Assembly: GCA_024743015.1 (NCBI GenBank)
Contig: JANSXJ010000170.1
Location: 1-7,616 of the forward strand
DNA from: Hyphomonas sp.
GTDB lineage: Bacteria; Pseudomonadota; Alphaproteobacteria; Caulobacterales; Hyphomonadaceae
Reading direction: 5' to 3'
Length of the DNA stretch: 7,616 nt
Shown here piece after piece: positions 5,325 to 7,616 of the stretch. A model generated the notes under the pieces. That model was not told where the DNA came from, did no database searches, and was given only the letters and a program-made list of their open reading frames with translations. The translations under genes and the position numbers were made by a program. The number at the start of each line of letters is the position of its first letter. Position 1 is the first letter of the stretch.

Positions 5325-6728
5325 ATGGCAGAGACCTATGACGTCGTAATTATCGGCGGTGGCCCAGGCGGCTACAATTGCGCAATCCGGGCTGGACAGT
5401 TGGGGCTGAAAACTGCCTGCATCGAAATGCGCGATACTTTGGGCGGCACCTGCCTGAACGTCGGCTGTATTCCATCCAAAGCCCTGCTGCACGCGTCTGA
5501 ATTCTATGCCGCTGCCAAGAATGATTTTGCCAGCATGGGGATCAAAACGGGCAAGCTCGAAGTCGACCTTGAACAGATGATGGCGCAAAAGGCAGATGCC
5601 GTTGATGGCCTGACAAAGGGTGTCGCGTTCCTGCTCAAAAAGAACAAGGTCGACCACATTCAGGGCAAGGGCGAAATCAAGGGCCCGGGCCAGGTCGAAG
5701 TCACCGGCCCGGACGGCAAGAAACAAATGCTGAGCGCGAAGAATATCGTCATCGCCACGGGCTCTGAACCCTCCACATTGCCCGGCATTGAGATCGACGA
5801 AGAGCGTGTGGTCACCAATACCGGCGCGCTGAGCCTCAAATCCATTCCGAAAAAGCTGGTGCTGATCGGGGCGGGTGTCATTGGGCTGGAAATGGGCTGC
5901 GTCTGGGCGCGCCTCGGCTCCGACGTCACCGTGATTGAGTATCTCGACCGTATCCTGCCCGGCACCGATAATGAAATCGCCAAGGAAGCCCAGCGGATAT
6001 TCAAGAAGCAGGGGCTCACGTTCAAACTCGGAACCAAAGTGACCAGTGTCGACAAACTCAAGACCAAGCTGAAACTGACCATGGAGCCGGCACAGGGCGG
6101 CGACAGCGAAACGCTGGACGCCGATATTGTCATCGTGGCGGTCGGACGGCGCCCCTATACAGAGGGTCTTGGCCTCGAATCCGTCGGCGGCAAAACCGAC
6201 AAGCGCGGTGTGATCGAAACGACGGATCACTTTAAAGTGGCACCGGGCGTCTGGGCGATTGGCGACTGTATTGCCGGGCCGATGCTGGCACACAAAGCCG
6301 AAGATGATGGCGCCGCCGTGGCAGAACTGATCGCCGGTAAAGCCGGACATGTCGACTATGACCTGGTGCCGGGCGTGGTCTACACCAATCCGGAAATCGC
6401 CACCATCGGCAAGACCGAGGAACAGCTCAAAGAGGCCGGGATCAAGTACAGGAAGGGCAAGTTCCCGTTCATGGCCAACTCCCGCGCGCGAACCAATCAT
6501 GAAACCACCGGTTTTGTAAAAATCCTCGCCGAAGAAGGCACAGACAAGATCCTTGGCGCGCACATGATTGGCGTTGGCGTCGGTGAAATGATCCACGAAA
6601 TCGCCATCGCGATGGAGTTCGGCGCTTCGTCCGAAGATGTCGCCCGGACCTGCCACGCCCACCCGACCATGTCAGAAGCTGTCCGACAGGCTGCCATGGG
6701 CGTCGAGGGCTGGACGATGCAGATGTAG
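5325..6728 (+). CDS. lpdA: Dihydrolipoyl dehydrogenase (E3)
   Basis: The 467-residue flavoprotein re-oxidises the dihydrolipoyl groups of 2-oxo acid dehydrogenase complexes (pyruvate, 2-oxoglutarate, branched-chain) and of the glycine cleavage system, passing electrons through FAD to NAD+. Landmarks: FAD site IIGGGPGG (9-16); redox disulfide GGTCLNVGCIPSK with Cys43 and Cys48; ATGS (144-147); NAD site IGAGVIGLE (181-189); second FAD contact AIGD (311-314); C-terminal HAHPTMSE with catalytic His446 and Glu451. Length and all catalytic residues are normal. No N-terminal lipoyl domain is present. ATG at 5325 leaves the usual 8 residues before the FAD motif; the upstream ribosome site is weak. 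No E1 or E2 gene is visible: the flanking genes are small unrecognised membrane proteins, so this copy is not inside a sucAB-lpd cluster within this window. Confidence 0.98.
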   Translation: MAETYDVVIIGGGPGGYNCAIRAGQLGLKTACIEMRDTLGGTCLNVGCIPSKALLHASEFYAAAKNDFASMGIKTGKLEVDLEQMMAQKADAVDGLTKGVAFLLKKNKVDHIQGKGEIKGPGQVEVTGPDGKKQMLSAKNIVIATGSEPSTLPGIEIDEERVVTNTGALSLKSIPKKLVLIGAGVIGLEMGCVWARLGSDVTVIEYLDRILPGTDNEIAKEAQRIFKKQGLTFKLGTKVTSVDKLKTKLKLTMEPAQGGDSETLDADIVIVAVGRRPYTEGLGLESVGGKTDKRGVIETTDHFKVAPGVWAIGDCIAGPMLAHKAEDDGAAVAELIAGKAGHVDYDLVPGVVYTNPEIATIGKTEEQLKEAGIKYRKGKFPFMANSRARTNHETTGFVKILAEEGTDKILGAHMIGVGVGEMIHEIAIAMEFGASSEDVARTCHAHPTMSEAVRQAAMGVEGWTMQM

Positions 6729-6748
6729 GCTAGATCGCCCTATCTCTC

Positions 6749-6763
6749 TCGAGCTAAGCTCGA
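6749..6763. repeat. Near-perfect palindrome between lpdA and the gene at 6782
   Basis: TCGAGCT-A-AGCTCGA has two 7-base arms about a central A. It begins 20 bases after the lpdA stop and ends 18 bases before the ATG at 6782. As RNA it would form a 5-bp stem (TCGAG/CTCGA) with loop CTAAG. With no U-run it is a poor terminator; a symmetric operator for the downstream gene is possible. Confidence 0.4.
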
Positions 6764-6781
6764 TCAAATGGGAGGTACGTG

Positions 6782-7216
6782 ATGACACTGCTTCAGGTCT
6801 TGCTTGCGGCGAATGCGATCTGGTTCGCAATGGCGTTCGACGCTTTCTATCGGCGTCGGCATATTTTCGCGAAAGTCCTGGTGCCGATTCGAGAAGACCG
6901 GGACAATTCCGCTTACCAGGCTGTGATCGAATCAGGACGCTTCATGGGCGGATTCAATCTCGCCCTCTCAGCACTCAATGTCATGCTGGTTTTCAATTTT
7001 GGCGGGTTCAGCACCGACGCTCAGTGGGCAACACTTCTGATTTTCAACGCGCTGGCGCATGGCTCGCAATTCTTCGGCAACGTACCGATGGCGCTGCAGA
7101 ACCGAAACGGCGGCGGGCTCTGGAACGTTTTCAAAGGCGTTATGCTGCTCATTTTCGCGCTCGATTTCACGCTAATGATGGCGAACGGGGCGCTTGCGAT
7201 TTGGTTGCTGGTGTAG
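6782..7216 (+). CDS. Unrecognised four-helix membrane protein
   Basis: I do not recognise this 144-residue protein. Hydrophobic segments lie at about 2-20, 54-74, 82-98 and 117-142. The first loop is charged: FYRRRHIFAK (22-31), then PIREDRDNSAYQAVIESGRF (35-54). Between helices 3 and 4 is HGSQFFGNVPMALQNR (93-108), whose Gly, Asn and aromatic residues look like a conserved family signature. ATG at 6782 is preferred over GTG at 6779 because GGAGG (6771-6775) then has 6 bases of spacing rather than 3. It follows lpdA by 53 bases on the same strand and may be partly co-transcribed. A strong hairpin starts 12 bases after its stop. It could belong to a DUF family that I cannot name; no enzymatic motif is visible. 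Confidence 0.75.
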   Translation: MTLLQVLLAANAIWFAMAFDAFYRRRHIFAKVLVPIREDRDNSAYQAVIESGRFMGGFNLALSALNVMLVFNFGGFSTDAQWATLLIFNALAHGSQFFGNVPMALQNRNGGGLWNVFKGVMLLIFALDFTLMMANGALAIWLLV

Positions 7217-7227
7217 CACGGCGCGTC

Positions 7228-7257
7228 ACCCTCGACAGCAGCAAGCTGTCTGAGGGT
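7228..7257 (-). repeat. Hairpin repeat family A, copy 1
   Basis: Plus strand ACCCTC-GACAGC, loop AGCAA, GCTGTC-T-GAGGGT: a 12-bp stem with one bulged base. Read on the minus strand the pattern is ACCCTC-A-GACAGC...GCTGTC-GAGGGT, the same design as copy 2. It begins 12 bases after the stop of the gene at 6782 and may end that transcript, but no U-run follows, so it is not a canonical intrinsic terminator. Confidence 0.75.
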
Positions 7258-7299
7258 CCGTCCCTAAACCTGTCCGCCCGATGTAAGTTAAGGCGATGG

Positions 7300-7327
7300 A
7301 TCCTCAGACCGCTACGCGGTCGAGGAT
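7300..7327 (+). repeat. Hairpin repeat family A, copy 2
   Basis: ATCCTC-A-GACCGC, loop TAC, GCGGTC-GAGGAT: a 12-bp stem with a bulged A at the same place as in copy 1. Two stem pairs differ from copy 1 and both are compensated (C-G to T-A, and A-T to C-G). It is oriented opposite to copy 1. Confidence 0.75.
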
Positions 7328-7349
7328 GAAGCTTTCACATTATCCGCCC

Positions 7350-7369
7350 ATCCCGGCGCAGGCCGGGAT
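7350..7369 (+). repeat. Hairpin repeat family B, copy 1
   Basis: ATCCCGGC, loop GCAG, GCCGGGAT: a perfect 8-bp stem. It is of the ATCCCGG...CCGGGAT kind commonly seen between genes in alphaproteobacteria. The flanking TC on the right (CCGGGATCTC, 7363-7372) is shared, inverted, with copy 2. Confidence 0.75.
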
Positions 7370-7402
7370 CTCCTGCCGCGTAGCCTAAAGCCGTCGACAG
7401 AG

Positions 7403-7423
7403 ATCCCGGGTCGAGCCCGGGAT
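7403..7423 (-). repeat. Hairpin repeat family B, copy 2
   Basis: ATCCCGGG, loop TCGAG, CCCGGGAT: a perfect 8-bp stem. Its left part GAGATCCCGG (7400-7409) is the exact complement of CCGGGATCTC in copy 1, so the two copies face each other and can also pair over 10 bp with a 27-base loop. The eighth stem pair is G-C here and C-G in copy 1, a compensated change. Confidence 0.75.
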
Positions 7424-7474
7424 GAACGGAGGTGTTTTACGTCCCCTCCGGCGCCGAAAGTAGACATTTGTCGA

Positions 7475-7494
7475 GCGTCCCAAACGCGTCCCAA
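7475..7494. repeat. Direct repeat GCGTCCCAA, 11-base period
   Basis: GCGTCCCAA occurs at 7475-7483 and again at 7486-7494, with 2 bases between. The 11-base period is about one helical turn, so both copies would face the same side of the DNA. Function unknown; chance is possible. Confidence 0.35.
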
Positions 7495-7561
7495 GTCAGC
7501 CTCGCGCCACCTCTTTGTCGCTGGCCTGACGCGCACAAACGCCCCACCCAAATTCAACCTT

Positions 7562-7615
7562 TTAGACCAGATCGAAATTTTTCAAGAAAAAACTGATCCA
7601 CTCCCGTATCTCGCC
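7562..7615 (-). CDS. Possible C-terminal end of a minus-strand gene running in from the right edge
   Basis: On the minus strand one frame reads GEIREWISFFLKNFDLV and then TAA (plus 7562-7564). The mix of an amphipathic segment and aromatic residues is protein-like, but only 17 codons are visible and a second frame on the same strand is also open to a TGA just beyond. The product cannot be named. If real, the gene converges on the gene at 6782, and the hairpin cluster lies between the two 3' ends. Confidence 0.25.
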   Translation of the reverse strand, partial: GEIREWISFFLKNFDLV

Positions 7616-7616
7616 C

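Larger units (their letters stand above)
7217..7561. other. 345-base gene-free region with clustered hairpin repeats
   Basis: No reading frame here looks like a protein. From left to right it holds hairpin repeat family A copy 1 (7228-7257), family A copy 2 in opposite orientation (7300-7327), family B copy 1 (7350-7369), family B copy 2 in opposite orientation (7403-7423), a weaker hairpin CGGAGG/CCTCCG (7427-7450), and a direct repeat GCGTCCCAA (7475-7494). From 7495 to 7561 I see nothing specific. Confidence 0.75.

Noticed and set aside
5226..6662. A 478-codon open frame on the minus strand across lpdA
   Set aside because: It lies wholly antisense to a complete lpdA with every catalytic motif. 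Long antisense frames are expected opposite GC-rich genes with strong codon bias, and its translation shows no recognisable domain.
7228..7423. Hairpin cluster as a CRISPR array
   Set aside because: The units are two different palindrome families in alternating orientation with unequal spacing, not regular direct repeats, and no cas gene is present.
7312..7557. 81-codon minus-strand frame at the right end
   Set aside because: It runs through both family B hairpins, has no ribosome site that stands out, and its Arg/Gly-rich translation reflects the repeats.

Overview
The window looks like an ordinary chromosomal stretch of a GC-rich alphaproteobacterium. The best guess is the Caulobacterales/Maricaulales/Hyphomonadaceae side, from the type of ferrochelatase (with a CHCH segment), the DUF3429 and ExoD-family membrane proteins, the E3-type dihydrolipoyl dehydrogenase and the short GC-rich intergenic palindromes. 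The placement is by impression of the proteins, not by a search.

Layout, left to right. (1) The 3' part of a plus-strand gene for a cysteine-rich Sel1/Hcp-like repeat protein runs in from the left edge and ends at 736. (2) Converging on it is a minus-strand block: tRNA-Leu(CAA), then hemH (ferrochelatase), then a RusA-family nuclease gene that starts 2 bases after the hemH stop. (3) Going right from the tRNA are plus-strand exoD-like and dsbB genes; the dsbB 3' end overlaps by 41 bases the 3' end of a minus-strand DUF3429 membrane-protein gene. (4) A 60-base AT-rich divergent spacer leads to an unrecognised plus-strand membrane protein with a basic tail, then a second small unrecognised membrane protein. 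(5) lpdA (dihydrolipoyl dehydrogenase, E3) follows, then a third unrecognised small membrane protein. (6) The last 400 bases hold no complete gene but carry four strong hairpins that form two repeat families, each in two opposed copies, plus an 11-base-period direct repeat. The last ~55 bases may be the C-terminal end of a minus-strand gene.

How the genes relate: hemH makes protoheme and lpdA serves the 2-oxo acid dehydrogenase complexes, both core respiratory functions. DsbB re-oxidises DsbA and would support disulfide formation in exported proteins such as the Cys-paired Sel1-like protein, though nothing shows they are co-regulated. At least five of the nine complete proteins are predicted polytopic inner-membrane proteins. 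Genes fall into two translation-start styles: some have clear Shine-Dalgarno sequences (hemH, the DUF3429 gene, the genes at 4878 and 6782), while exoD, dsbB and the gene at 4160 have none and instead have a -10-like hexamer close to the start codon, suggesting leaderless or near-leaderless mRNAs.

I found no convincing new multi-gene system, phage, IS element or CRISPR array. The parts most worth following up are the covarying paired hairpin repeats at 7228-7423 and the hemH-coupled, non-phage RusA-like gene.
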